This document shows positions 22,201-34,549 of a DNA stretch of 64,000 nucleotides, in pieces; positions within the stretch are counted from its first letter, which is position 1, and every line of letters begins with the position of its first letter. This stretch comes from Gymnopilus junonius. Taxonomy: Eukaryota; Basidiomycota; Agaricomycetes; Agaricales; Galerinaceae. The position numbers and the translations under genes were made by a program. Location of the stretch: the NCBI GenBank assembly GCA_015501075.1, contig JADNYJ010000007.1, positions 310,001-374,000 of the forward strand. Direction: 5' to 3'. The notes under the pieces were generated by a model. That model was not told the DNA's origin. It ran no database searches and was given only the letters and a program-made list of their open reading frames with translations.

Positions 22201-25200
22201 CCGGTCATGTCCCCTGCATCGAAGATAGCAAGGTCTTGCCGTAGAGCACAAGCAGCCAAAACAGCCTGGTAGCGAGCATCGTCGAATGGAGCAGGAGAGC
22301 CAAAAATAATGTTGTCCCGTATTGTTGCATGCTCAAGCCCTGAAAAGGGGGTTTAAGAGTGCTCGACTTGTGATCCATATAACTTACAAGGGTTTTGAGC
22401 GCAATATGCAATTTGGTGCTGTGTCTTGTCAATCAGTACTCGGCCAGAGGTGCAATGCATTTCTAGAGACAATTGTTTACCCCCAGGTCGAGACAATCAT
22501 TTGCACCAAAATAACTTACCACCAAGAAGGGCGATTAAAAGGCCACTCTTGCCCGAACCCGTTGCTCCACTGACAATGGTCAACTTTCCAGATGGGAAAT
22601 TGATATCTAAGGGGCCGAGTTGGAACCGTGAAGGTGCTTCATTAGTGCTCGAGGCTTCCTTCCATTCAAATACGGCCTCTGAAAAGCCGATTTCAGGTTT
22701 GGAGTCGTGATGGTGGCCATTACCATTGGCCACGTGGGATGTCAGTGTCGAAGCCCAGTCAGGTACTTCGTCCTCCTTTAGAAAGGCCTCAATACGTTGC
22801 ATGGAAACGTAAGCTATTCTAAATCAGTGCTGGGATACTAAAACAGGAAAAAATCGGACCTTGCAGCATGGCGAAAACTTGCCCTGGCAGGGCAACCATG
22901 GGGGTCTGAAGCTGCGAAAATAGGGCAATGGACGTGAAAGCCTTGGAAACTGTCAAACGTTCTCCAGCTATCAGCGTGTAGCACAAGAATGAGATCAATG
23001 CAGTCGCAGAAGGCATCCAGACCCTGTGCGCAACATATAATTATTTCCTTAAGCCAAATATGGTTAAGACTCAAACTAACCATATAAAGTTGATTGCAGT
23101 GTCAACGATATTGCCTTTGATACGCCATCTCAATTCTGTTGCTCGAGCATCTTGGGCCTTCCTTGACCATGTGTACTCTGCACATAGCACAGTTAAGCCC
23201 AAGTTTTGAATAGTAACATAATCGTACTCACCCCAACCGTAAAACTTCAAGAACCGGATGTTTTGAAGAAGTTCGTTGACAATATTCATTCGTTCATCCT
23301 TTGCTTTCCAAGCAGATCGAGTGATCTGTTTCATAACATCAGTCGAACGAGGATGAATCAGAAATGCTTTACACACATGTATGTCATACCGAGCGAGTGG
23401 ATAATTGAGAAGAAACGCCACAAGGACGACGACCACGCCAGAAAGAGCACTCCAGCCAAGGATCCTACTTCACGTCAGTCGTGCTTTCCATCCGTCGGAA
23501 GTCTCACATACTGGTATAGGAAAGTAAGGGCTATCACGATGCGCACCGGTGAAGTGAAAAGCCCTGAAAATTCCCAGAAGCGTTGTGCAACAGCATACGA
23601 GTCGCCTCTGAAAAGACAAATGTTATCGTATGATGTCCGATTTCCCCGAGAAATAAAACGAAACTTACTGCATTAAGTTGATGATTTTACCCAAGTCGGC
23701 ATTTCCGGCCTCGCCTTCTCGTTGGATATTTCCACTGACATCTCGTCTTCTCAGGGACTTGTAGTGCAGGGTGCAAAATAGTTGCCCGCGGGTTCGTTCA
23801 TAGCACCTCCTTGTGTGCCAAGCCTGAAAGAGATCGACTTGAGCAAACGACAGATGCGCGACGAATGTGACAAGGGTCCAGAAATAAGCCCTTGATTTGC
23901 CTTGCGGTGTATCGGACGAAAGGGCAGCTAAAATTTCCTGCAGGGCATATGGAGGTACAAAGCCTAGATGACACACGGAATTTTTGTCAATATCCCAGTG
24001 GGGAATTAATTTGATGCAGAGAATCTACCAATGACAGCACTCCACATTTCGAGGGTAACGTCGAGGATAAGGTCCAGAGAATTTGAGCTTAGGAGGAACC
24101 TCAGAAGAGAATGGGAAGGATAACTAGTCAGATATTTCCTATTAGCAAGGCAAACGGAACAGGACTAGTTTACCTACCTTGCACGATATTCCAGATTCTT
24201 GAGGAAAAGATTTTTATGGCGGAAAAAGGGCGACAGACACCATACGTCGATGTCATTTAGCGTCCTTTTAGTGGCAAGGTCAAGGATCGGTTGTACAAAG
24301 GTGAAACCAGTCCATGTCCAAAGATTCACGTTGTCCTCGGGACACGATAACTTGACGGAAGGGATCTGCAAATCCGAAATCAGGTTGAGGTACTTTTAGT
24401 AAAATTTACTAAATTTCTCACGTCATTTACTTCCGCGACGTTCAGGCAAGGGCGATAGGTCTTCAGAGGTAGTGTACCAGCTATCCAAGCGAAGGCGGAG
24501 GGAATAATCATGGAAAAGGCGTCCAAAATTGCCAATTTCCTGTCTTCGGGGAGGGAAATATCATTCCCAAAGGTTATTAGTGAAAGAAGTACTGAAGTTA
24601 TGGTGAGTGTTATGAAAAGATATGGGGGAGTCAAAGGGGGTCTTATAAACACCCTCAAGGCAATATAAAACTGGCCAACATCAGCGACGCGAAAACAATA
24701 TATGGGCTCAAACGGTTGCGCACCCATGAAATGGCGTAAGCTAAGGATTTTAACGTATAATCCCTATTGTGTGTGGTGATCCCGAAGACCAAGCATCCAA
24801 CCCATCCAATGAATGCGGTGCCCGATAGTCCGACAAGGTATTTGATTTTGATTTTGGTGTCTATCGGTGTCCGGTCAACGGGTTCCGATAAGTTCTCGAG
24901 GGCGAGGAAATTCCTGAATGGAGAGGTTAACCAGCGCCATATTGTCTGAAGAGGTCTAGGATAGCGTATAGAAGATAGAAGATCCGTCAAAAGTGCAGTA
25001 AGAAGGATTGATGCAGGCAACAAAGTGTCGAGCCATTTTGGCGGTGAAAAGGGCGCGTCATTGGAATCAAGATCAAACTGTGAGGGCAAAGCAATCAATG
25101 GTGACACTAACACGGCAGAAACACAGGTATACGTACTGGCACGTCCATAAAGGACTTGGATGAACGAAGTCGCTGAGAGAGGGTAGTTTCGGCGTTCAAT

Positions 25201-25538
25201 GTGATTTACTAGACCCGTAGAAGAGGCTTCCCAAGACCTTGAATTTTTCATTTTCTTTCTCAGGTAAATCATGATGGCAAATTTCGGAAAGTCATATACA
25301 CATGACGGGAGAACGTGCAATATGGGTGGTGCAAGTGCTTTTTGCGAATTGGGGTACGATCACCCACAAAAAAACGCGGTCTACGCGTTGCAATACAGTT
25401 CAATATATCATGTTCTTTAACTCTAATACGCCAGGATATACACAAGTAGGCAAAGCCATACCCTGAAGTGAGGGGACACGAGAGGAAAATACCACCGGGA
25501 CGAAATCCGGCGGGGATAGCGGTGCAGCCGAGGATCAC
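19257..25538 (-). CDS. ABCC/MRP-type ABC transporter (full length with N-terminal TMD0-like segments)
   Basis: Multi-exon gene for a full ABC exporter of the MRP/YBT1/YOR1 class, which moves conjugates, bile-acid-like compounds or drugs across plasma or vacuolar membrane. Order: N-terminal hydrophobic segments (about 25.3-24.4 kb), TMD1, NBD1, an acidic linker, TMD2, NBD2, and a Ser/Arg tail. NBD1 has [25 protein letters not shown] and CILLDDP, with Asp in place of the catalytic Glu, as usual in ABCC. NBD2 has GRTGSGKSTLA, a variant signature [26 protein letters not shown] and IAHRLKT. Clear 3' exons are 20121-20061, 20010-19956, 19900-19601 and 19547-19257; the intron 19600-19548 has a GC donor. 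Around 20 introns are present. The 5' end is uncertain: 25538 is the best-supported approximate limit. Substrate unknown. Confidence 0.88.
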
Positions 25539-26023
25539 GCCAACACAACCTGCTATCGCACAACTGGACGGTGAGCTGGGCTGGCTTTATCGAATGGCGA
25601 AGGCGAAGGTGCTCGATGAGTAAACCCTGTAGGCGACACGTATTTTGCTCATTGAATGCGACCTGGAATGAGAAGGTATTATTAATGAGTGTGACGCGGA
25701 TGTGAAATTGGTAACGAGTGATGTCAGGAAAACCCGGTATTTGATCTCAACGCACACAAAAGTATGCAATCGTTTAATAGGGAACCAGATGATCATCACA
25801 GAGGGGAACGAGCAGACCAAAAAACATACCTGGACAGCGCGACAGACACGAAGTAAGCCAAGCATCGATGGGAATGGAACCTGGTGGAAGTCACGTCGTG
25901 ACGTCACGCGATCTCATTAGCTCTCCATCCCTGAAAGCATCTCGCAGAGGACCACATACGACCAACCCGACATACATCGCACTATCCACCCACATCGTAG
26001 CGGAAACCCCTTAATATTCTCAA
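25539..26023. promoter_or_regulatory. Divergent intergenic region between the ABC transporter and the RING E3 gene
   Basis: About 480 bp holding two promoters; part may be 5' exon or leader of the transporter, whose start I could not fix. A minus-strand open frame at 25587-25907 has no convincing protein-like features. Confidence 0.3.
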
Positions 26024-27738
26024 ATGTCGGCCCGCGAACCTCTTTGGTTTTGTCATGAAGTCTGTCACTGCTAGATCTTATCGTTGTTGTGACTAATCAA
26101 TCCAACCCCTAGTGTCATGCAGAGATGCGGCCTCTAATGGTGATTTCTGCAACATCGGGTCCACCCAAACACTCTCTTTAACATGCTCTGTAGGTCCCGG
26201 ATCCGGTTTGTGCCTCCTGCCATGGTAGCTTTGTGGAGAAGGCGAGTGGCGAAAACATGTCGTCATGGCCAAGCAATTAACAAAGGACCCAGATGGAGAA
26301 CCCCGCGGACGATCCTCGCGAATTCGCCCATGACTTCGGAGATGCAGATGGCGATGAACATGGGGCGCCTGGCGGAGTGGATGCCCTGCTTTGTGCGTCC
26401 AATCTGTGGCTGACCGGTGGACGTGATTATTGACGCCAATTCCTAAGTCACATTGCAATCCGTCATGGACAGGGGTATTGCGCGAAGTAATCAGAGAACG
26501 AATACAGGACCAGCAGTATGCTCCTCACATTTATTTTATCCCTAATTTCAAATAATACGTTACAACAGGTCACTTTCGAATTGAGGAGCCCCAATGGTTC
26601 ACGAACAATAAGGCTAGGTGGCGGAAACCCGCTGGGAGGACGGCCCGAGTCTCCAGGCGCTGTACCCTCCATGTCATCGTAAATTAAACCCTTAATTCTG
26701 CCTGCCAGAACTGATGTGTATTTCAGGTTTTTGGGATCGAATCCTCCAGGCGGTCAACGCGATGAGCCAGGTCGCCAAGATATCAGTGGCGTCCTCATGG
26801 CTCAGTATCTGATGGCTCTATTGGGAAATCATGATCTTCCAATATTTGGTGGTATTCCAGAGAACGGAAGAATGGGCGACTATGTTTTTAACCAAGAAGG
26901 TACTTGTTAATCATTTAACAATCTTTGTAAGATAGTCATAACAATGTGCCAAAGCACTCGACCAAATTATTTCGCAAATAATGGAGAATTCCAACGCTCA
27001 TCGACCGGTCCCTGCTACCGATGAAATTATCCAGAAACTGCCACGAGAAGTCCTGACGGAAGGATGTGAGTATGGTGTTGATCTAATTGCGCAATTTTCA
27101 AAGCCTGACAGAACATTTTCCAAGCCCCTACATTGGAACACGACTGCGCTGTGTGTAAAGAACAATTTAAATTGGAAACAGAAGATCCAGATGAACAGGT
27201 AGTGGTCACGCTGCCGTGTAAACATCCCTTCCACGAACCATGTATCACGCCATGGCTGAAGTCTAGTGGTACCTGTCCTGTCTGTCGGTCCGTCTATGTC
27301 CAACATCTATTCATAGAGATAAGATGGACGCTGAACGTGTTCTTCCTTTCGTAGATACGCTCTGGTACCGCAACCTGAACATCATCCACCACCTCCTCAA
27401 AACACCGGAGGGAACGGCAGCCGCCCTGGCTCGCCAAATTCCCGCTCTGGTCCGTCCAACCAAACAGGATCAGGTGCTGCCAACCGAATTCCTGAGCATG
27501 GTGGTCTTTTCCAAAGCCTGTTTGGTGGGCTGAGTAACCACCTCGGACAACACCGTCACTCCCCACTCCTGAAAACGGGAGAAGTGGAACACAGTCGCCT
27601 CCACCGCAGCAGCACCGTCGATCAAATTCTGACCCGGCCTCATTTCGTCCTGGTTCCTCGCCGCCGTCGAATGGGAGGGATCCCCGTAATAATGGGAACA
27701 GCAACGTCCCTGGGAGCTGGTCCGACGATTTGGATTAG
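26024..27738 (+). CDS. RNF126/RNF115-like RING-H2 E3 ubiquitin ligase, C-terminal tail out of frame
   Basis: Exon 1 at 26024-26059 and exon 2 at 26113-26139 encode WFCHECHAEMRPLM. Exon 3 (26194-26241) adds VPDPVCASCHGSFVEK. Together they make the zinc ribbon typical of RNF126/115, which binds ubiquitin or client. After a GC-AG intron (26242-26292) comes an acidic linker (ENPADDPREFAHDFGD). Later exons give GRMGDYVFNQEALDQIISQ, PREVLTEG and a complete RING-H2: CAVCKEQFKLE, CKHPFHEPCI, WLKSSGTCPVC. A Pro/Ser/Asn-rich tail follows. The exon near 26410-26570 is uncertain. The expected end (HRRSNSDPASFR..PGSWSDDLD) lies one frame away from the RING exon frame with no usable intron; the RING frame itself runs on to a stop at 27739-27741. 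Confidence 0.85.
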
Positions 27739-27741
27739 TTA

Positions 27742-28334
27742 ATTGGAGCTGGTGGAGTTGAAGGAGTGCAAAGCAATTTGTATAGGTATATTCCTCGTGT
27801 CACCTAATGGAAGTGTCCATGCCGAACTCTGATCTTTAGTCAACTTATTTTCGTCCATGCACAGTGTACTACATACGCCTTCGCTCTGCTATCGTGATAC
27901 ATCGATGTTACTTTAGATTTAAATAATCTGTATTGCATACAGTACGTAGAGGTTAGATATCATTTGCGTATCACTGCGTCAAGTTTTCTTCAGTCGAAAA
28001 TGGATCGAAAGCCAAAACGGTCTTGATCCTGATCTAGGTTGTTGGCATCCATGATTCAGAAACTTGAGTTCCCAAGCCAGTGAGATGCTGTCCTTTTATT
28101 TTTAAGCATGCAATACCCATAACTGCATAGCTTTAACAGCGCCCAGAATTTTAACAGCCATAGGTGATAGGCTTTAAACAGCAGAATGTTCTCAAGTGCA
28201 AAATCAAAAGAAAGGAAAGAAATGTTTTTTTGTTGGATGCAAAATAATTAAATATCCCTTTACACATGCGTGACCCGAAGAAAGTCCAATATTTCCATGA
28301 TACATACTTCGAACTTGGTATTCTCTCACAGAAT
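27742..28334. other. Convergent intergenic region
   Basis: Nearly 600 bp between the RING E3 gene and the aspartic protease stop, AT-rich and without a credible open frame. Presumably it holds both 3' UTRs. Confidence 0.45.
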
Positions 28335-29924
28335 CTAATTGGTCGTGGCCGTGGTGAAGGACGTGGTGGCGAATCCAACACGCTTGTTGGCGGAGTCGAA
28401 AACGGAGTAGAAACGCTCGAGGAAAGCGAAACCGTTGATGAAGTCAAGACCTTCGCCGCTGGGTGTGCCAAGGCTGTTGGTGATGAGGTAGATGCTGTTA
28501 GCAACGCCACCAATATCGGTGTTAAGAGCACGAGGCCAGATTTGGGCATTGGCAGTAAGCTCGAAAGTGGCCTACGAAGATACACATGAGAAGTTGCCCT
28601 CGGTAAAAGAAAGAAGACACTCACTCCACCAGCGGTGAAGAACAAACTCTGCAGGTTTGAGAACTGGGCGCTAGTGATGCGGAGCAGGCCAGTGTTGTTA
28701 TCGTTGACGGCGCCAGTAGCCTTCTGGTATGCGCTGAAACCTTGAGTAGAAAGGAGAATGAGGGTGGTTCCAGTGTCGACAATGCCGGCAGTGGTGGAAA
28801 GAATGTTGGTGGAAGTGCCGTAGCGGATAGATTGGTTGATACCCCAGAATTCGCTGGCAGGCGAGGTGGAGGTGACAGGGCTATTAATTGAAGCGATGAT
28901 GAGCAATCAAGAAATTCAAAGCGATGACAGTGCATACATGAAAGTGATGGAGCCAGTGAACTTGCTGCTGTCAGTTCCACCCCAGGTGATCTCTCCGTTC
29001 AAATCGTCGCCAGTGATAGAGGGTTCGAATGAGATACCGATTTCGTGGGCGGAGATAGTGCCTTGCGAGAACAAGTTATCGGTGACAGTGGGGATGGTGC
29101 TGGAAGTAGCAGGGGACAAGGTGTCTTCAGTAAGGTCGACCGGACCAATGCTGAACGGAAGATAGATGAGAACTCCAATTGCGAACACCTTGGTTTATTA
29201 TACATATACACACCCAATGATACCATCAACACCCTGGAATCCCGAAGACTGGAGATGACCTGATCAACACCAGCACAATAAGAATCAATTCGACAGGATA
29301 CTAACCCTTGAAGCAACACCAATGGATTGCTTTGTGATGACGAGACCAGAACCAATTGTGACGGTGTCAGTGAATTCAGTTCCTGAGAAGGAACCTGATC
29401 CGTATGTCACAGACTAAAGGGCACGACAAGACCAAAGAAAAACTTTCGCGGCACTGAATAACACTTACAACTTTATTTGAGGTTTGTGTGCTGGTGCTGG
29501 TCTTGACATAGGCTATGCCAGCTCCAACCCAGGTGTTCGAACTTCCAGTGTCAACGATAAGGTCATCTGCAATGAGGCGCATTTGATCACATATTCAATC
29601 TGGAATAACATTCGATTGCTTACATTGAGTAGCAGGGCTGCCTACTCCTACAGTAGCAACATAGGTTACAGCTTGGTTGTCAACCTGCGAGCTGATAACA
29701 GCGGCCTCAGAAAAGGAGGTGCCAGCTGCTTTTGCTGCGCCCTTGGCCTTGAGGGCCTTGGCGCGAGTCTGATCGTGTCGGAGGAGGTTGTGGACACTAG
29801 TCAGGTTGAGGCGACGGGAGATGGGTAAGGTCACTGGGGACCTGTTGACCAACACGGGGTTGGCTGCAACGGAGAGAGCGAGAAGCAGGGTGGTCAACAG
29901 AGTGGTTGGGAACATGGTTGCCAA
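28335..29924 (-). CDS. Polyporopepsin-like secreted aspartic protease (peptidase family A1)
   Basis: Secreted acid endopeptidase. Exons (minus): 29924-29624, 29566-29469, 29413-29306, 29248-29214, 29150-28938, 28880-28625, 28571-28335, giving 415 residues (412 if the inner ATG at 29915 is used). Signal peptide MFPTTLLTTLLLALSVAANP, then a propeptide with a basic stretch, then the mature A1 fold. The two active-site motifs are VDTGSSNTW (exon 2) and VDTGTTL (exon 6), with the flap region SVTYGSGSFSGTEF. The matches FWGINQSIRYGTS, DNNTGLLRITSAQF, SGEGLDFINGF and the C terminus TSFTTATTN follow polyporopepsin closely. A TATA box lies upstream. Its neighbourhood gives no pathway hint; such proteases serve extracellular nutrition. 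Confidence 0.95.
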
Positions 29925-29984
29925 ACGAATGCTGCTACTGAATGCAAGTATTCGACGAAGCCCTGAGAAGTCAGATCGAGGCCA

Positions 29985-29991
29985 TTTTATA
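29985..29991 (-). promoter_or_regulatory. TATA box of the aspartic protease gene
   Basis: TATAAAA on the minus strand, about 60 bp upstream of the first ATG of the protease gene. The position is right for a core promoter of a highly inducible secreted enzyme. Confidence 0.55.
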
Positions 29992-30009
29992 CAGAATTGC
30001 CTCTAAATG

Positions 30010-32639
30010 AACCGCATGGATGTGTTGTGCAGAACCTTCTCGATTTGCGAAAACTGATGCAAACGCAAATGAGTTCCATGAGTAGTGCAACCGTTGGTCA
30101 TCAGGTATCCATAGGTCATTTCTTCGTTTTAGTTGGTACAAGATCTGTCGAAGGAACTGAGATTCGCGACTAACTTTACCGCCGTTATTCCTGGAAAATC
30201 TATAGCAGTGCACAAGGTCAAAATTAGACAAACGTATGGAGGTCTGCTTTGTTTCCTTGGGATTGACAGTAACCAGCAAGAGGGTACCACGGATATGCTG
30301 GGACCGGGCGGTATACTGCTCTCACGAGAAGATAACAAAAATAGCAGAAGGTTCAAGTAACACTGGAGCGTTGGCTTCGTACGTGAGTCGAATCGCTGAA
30401 GGTTCAGAGAAGCAGGCCTGCGAACTTGATCGATGAAACATATGCACTAGGGAAGGTACCGGGGCAGTAGAGTCTATCACCGGCGTTGTAAAGTCAGTGA
30501 CTGGGTGCATAGCATCGAGTGGCTTACTCAGGAAAGACCAAGTAAAGAAGCACCAAAAAAGCAAGAGTGCTCATGTTTCGCAACAACTAACCAATGCTTG
30601 CTGAAATGCCTACAGAGGGTAACAGAGCAGACCACCATCGCGCGATCTTGCGCAGTTTCGCGATGCATTTGGTTACTGTTCAAAGATATTTTCATCAATC
30701 CCAGCTATGTCGTATCAAGTCTTGTGATAATCGTCGCCAGCTAGAAGGACGTCAAATGTCACTTTGCAGAGGTGAGAAAAGGTGAGCAGCATGACACAAA
30801 GGTCTGCATTGAGACTAGTAAAATGGGATGAATTGGTTCGTGGTTGAGGTGCATCAGGGGCTCCATGCTCGTACCATTATCCAAACCTGGAAATTCGTGG
30901 TCACTGTCGTTGCGCTTGGCATTCTTTCTACCTCGCCTTGTACTCTAGCCTCTCCACAATTCTCCGTTGCAGACCCAACTTTGCCATCGATTTGAAGGCA
31001 TACCTCGGCTAGCCTTAGCGCGAAAGATTATATGCAATGCCCTTTATTTCTGCATATTATTCCCTTTCGGGAGGCCGGGCAGAGAAGATGCTGTCTCTCT
31101 TGTCGACTCTAATAATGAATAATGTCAAACCGACTATGAGACATACCTGTTAGATGACGGTCGTCGATGTCACAGCCCAACCACGATCCGAAAAGACCAG
31201 GACAACTCAAATCACCAACGTTTGCTCAACGGCGTTGACTGAACTCCATCTTCAACAGACATCGAGCACGCGTCTTCGCAGATCTCTTCCAGTACGCCTG
31301 CCACCTAAAAATAGTGTTATTTCTTCTGTTAGTCTTGATTTCACATAACACGGCTTCTCCGTGTACCATCACACGCTTTCTGGTGTATTTTCTGCCTATT
31401 CATGAGAAGGGGCGAACTAAATCTATGTCCCGACACTTCAACCATCTCCTCAGTTGTCTGCCAGATGCTCTTTGGTCATTTTGATGTCTAAATGATTGAT
31501 TTCCATCGGAAAGCTGACGAATTTTATGCAGACACTATTTCATCTTGGCGGAACGCTGGCTAGCAACATTGGTATTATGCATCTGGTCCTGGGATAAGAA
31601 AGACTTAAGCAGTGGCTCTCTACTGCGCAGGCATTCGGTAAACTGAGGCCAGCGAAGGACGAAGGGTATTTTGCGCAAAACCCACTCCACGCTTCTGGGT
31701 TTGGATTACCTCTGACTGGCGTTCCACGCGACACCTGGCAAAGTGTAAAAATCGTTGCCCTTTTGGACAAGAGCCTCATGTGGTTGACTGGGCCTCTTCC
31801 TTGCTACAGTGCCTAAGTGCCATGTCTTAGATGAACTTGCGCCATTAGCCGGTCATATCGAGTATGAGAACACTGTTTGCCGAGTAATTCGTCCACAAGA
31901 TCCCAACTCTGGTATTATTGAGGCTCGGAGCATAGCAGTCATATTCCTCAGATGAATCACGCATGCATCTATGGTTCTGGAAGGGTTTCCTCTCACAACT
32001 TACAATCAGCATTGGAGAGCATTCTATACTATTCTATATACCTGGAGCCAAAATTCCCCAATGATTCTCCTCGTCCATTGGTCACGGGCTGGCTTTCCTC
32101 CATTAATCGCGATTAGATCAAACTTCTGTTGCTTCCGAGGAAGACACGATTCAATAACGGCGAGCTTCCGCTCCTATGTTCTTTTCCAGCACTCAGCGGC
32201 TTTGGAGTCCCTGCGACCATTGTCAGGTAGCCGAGGGGTGGGAAGCTCTCGGGACATATCTCTTACTAACTAGGAACAGCCTCCGTTATCAGCTCTTCTA
32301 GGTTAGAGATTGTCCTCTCACACTGGTAATCGTGAGAGATGGCTTGCGGAGCCTACCTGTCAGTCATCAATGTTTTTACACCTAGCCCATGTGCGTTGCC
32401 ATTTGCTTCGAGCACTAAAATTTCCACATTCTCAGATCTGCAGGAAACATACTAAAACGATGTAATGGAATCGTCTAATTACAAATAAAAGTACAATAAG
32501 TACAAGGTGAAGCTGAAATGGCGACCATTTTCTAACAACAATTCTCGGATTTCATAAACAGACTTTTGTGTACGCAATGACTAGGATAAAGTTCGATCCC
32601 GTATTTTTGCAAGGCGGAGCTCTCTGAATCCAACTGGCT
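30010..32639. other. Gene-poor region of about 2.6 kb with possible coding relics
   Basis: The longest stretch without a convincing gene. Open frames here are short and lack family features. On the plus strand, 31597-31812 reads QWLSTAQAFGKLRPAKDEGY with SGFGLPLTGVPRDTWQS, and 31805-31953 reads LAPLAGHIEYENTVCRVIRP. Both look protein-like but lack starts and do not splice to each other in an obvious way, so they may be relics of a decayed gene. No terminal repeats or target-site duplications were seen. Confidence 0.4.
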
Positions 32640-34549
32640 TCATGCAAAGCGTACTTTCTCTCCGGGGCGGCCTTCAGAGAAAAGGACGACAGCCTAACAA
32701 TGACCAGTCAGAATTCAAAACGTAGATGTCATTAGACAAGTTAAAGACTCACATATTTGCCGCTAATCTTCCATCCTGGTTCTCTGTCCTCAAGCTTCTG
32801 CGCAATGTCATCTCCATCAGGGCCAAGTCCCACGACAACGTCGCTCTTAATGGTTCTCAGACTGACTACAACAGGTGCGCCTGGTTGGCTAGCCATGGGT
32901 CCAATTGCCTGTTCAAATGGAGTACTGGCAGGTGCGGCGCAATCGTACGTGAGCTTGCGATGATTGAGGTCGCCTTTGAAAATAACCAGGTCCGAACGTG
33001 ACAGATGAAGGAAAAGATCAGGCGCTTCCGAATGTAGATCCCAATAAGTGTATCCAGTGCACCAGAAAGGATGTTGCTCGTACACCCATTTGCCTTCCTT
33101 CACATATTGCTATGAGGACAATGTTAGCGTGACTTATTTATATCGACTGGAAGACATACCTTCCAACGAGTACCCAATCTCCGAAGAGATGCTAACTCCT
33201 CGTCGCTTGCTTTAGGGAATAGTTGACCGTACACCATCGTATTGAGGAGCCAGTCCCAGTCCTTCTTAGTGACATCTGAAACAAACCAAGGATAGCGCTT
33301 GCCGTGGAAACGGATTTGGTTGGCGAGGCCACTTTGTAGAAGGAAATCGGCTGCAAAACACGTGTGAGTTCAATATTAATATTCTTAAACACTCGATAGG
33401 ATCTTACCATATACACAGTCGCAGTAAAGTTCGAATCCAGCGTTATCGAGAATGAAGTCGATTCTGCCGCCGGTCTTCTCTCGAAGAGTTTTGACATGGT
33501 CCCAGAATTGGTCAAGATGATTCCCGAGGATGTTTTTCTCAGTCGCTGCCAAGGATTCTCCCCCGGTAGATTGGAGAGACTTGATTTGTTCTTCTGTCAT
33601 GTTAATCAACAGAGATAAATCGGTCGCATTTCCCCAGAGGCAGACTGCGATAAGGACCCACTGAGTCAAGCCGAACCAAGCTAGCGGATGAACAAGTACG
33701 AACCTTGCGTTAACTCATGAAACATGAGACGTTCGGCTTCAAGCTTCTCTGCAGCTGAAAGGTTGCTAGCGATTTTGAATGGCTCCGCAAAACGCAAAGA
33801 TAACTCAAATACAGCGTCCGAGGAACGCGAGAACGTATCGCACTAGGAAAAATGAGCATACATTTGAGACGACAAGGTTTGATACCGACCTTTTGCCTAT
33901 AGAAGACATCATAGTCGCGCCAGAACTTGCTGACGCTGAAAGCTTCATGAAGCCTGCGGTACTTGTAGGCCTCCGCAAACAGCCAAGGGGCGTTCATGAA
34001 ATCCTTGCCTATCAGGGGGTACCGATAATGATGTCATCGATGTATTTTTAGAGCGGCGCTACTCACCCTGGAAATATTTTGCGATTTCTTTATTCCAGAG
34101 AGCAACGTCGGCCTCGTCATCGTCGATGATAGGTCGCAGCTTCGCGTTACCACTGAGGTCGGTCATAAGATCGCCCATACGGTCGATGCATTGGGCGAGG
34201 TCGACGACATATTCTTCGGAAGACTGAGTATTCAATGTCCGAGTTGCGTCTTCAATAGCTTTCCCCAAGATTGTGGGTAGGCGGGACTGCATAGTAGCAT
34301 GGGCGAACGAGTATTCATGATAACCGCGGTAAGCTGGCCAAGGCGGGTTGTTGGGGTCGACCTTAGATTTAATGGTTTGGGTATTACAAAAAAAAAATAG
34401 GCGCATATACTCACCCTTGTAGGCGTTCTTGGCCAGTTCGCTTGAATATTGGTCTTGCTGGGCAAATGGCCGAGATGAAGAGTGACTCGTGCAGGCGCAT
34501 TGGCGCCAGTTGCACTGGGCGGCTGGTCGTTGACTGCTACAGGTGCCAT
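32640..34549 (-). CDS. ARMT1-type damage-control phosphatase (DUF89 family, subfamily III)
   Basis: Metal-dependent phosphatase family that dephosphorylates reactive sugar phosphates such as fructose-1-phosphate; the human homologue ARMT1 has also been reported as a protein-glutamate methyltransferase. The yeast homologue is YMR027W. Exons (minus): 34549-34415, 34361-34067, 34008-33890, 33842-33704, 33644-33408, 33350-33160, 33109-32753, 32693-32640, giving 508 residues. Motifs: FMNAPWLFAEAYKYRR, LWGNATDLSLLIN, the metal-site region DFILDNAGFELYCD, PWFVSDV, GKWVYEQHPFWCTG, and SDLVIFKGDLNHRKL with its conserved Asp. The C terminus SGKYAVVLFSEG closes the fold. All eight exons join in phase. 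Family assignment firm; substrate not determined. Confidence 0.94.

Noticed and set aside
26093..26458. Minus-strand 121-codon open frame over the RING E3 5' exons
   Set aside because: His/Arg/Pro-rich with no domain, opposite exons that encode a clear zinc ribbon.
30322..30564. 80-codon minus-strand frame upstream of the protease gene
   Set aside because: No family features, no splice context, and composition like the flanking non-coding DNA.
32590..32615. GTTCGATCCC, resembling a tRNA T-loop
   Set aside because: No T-stem pairing and no acceptor or anticodon arm around it.
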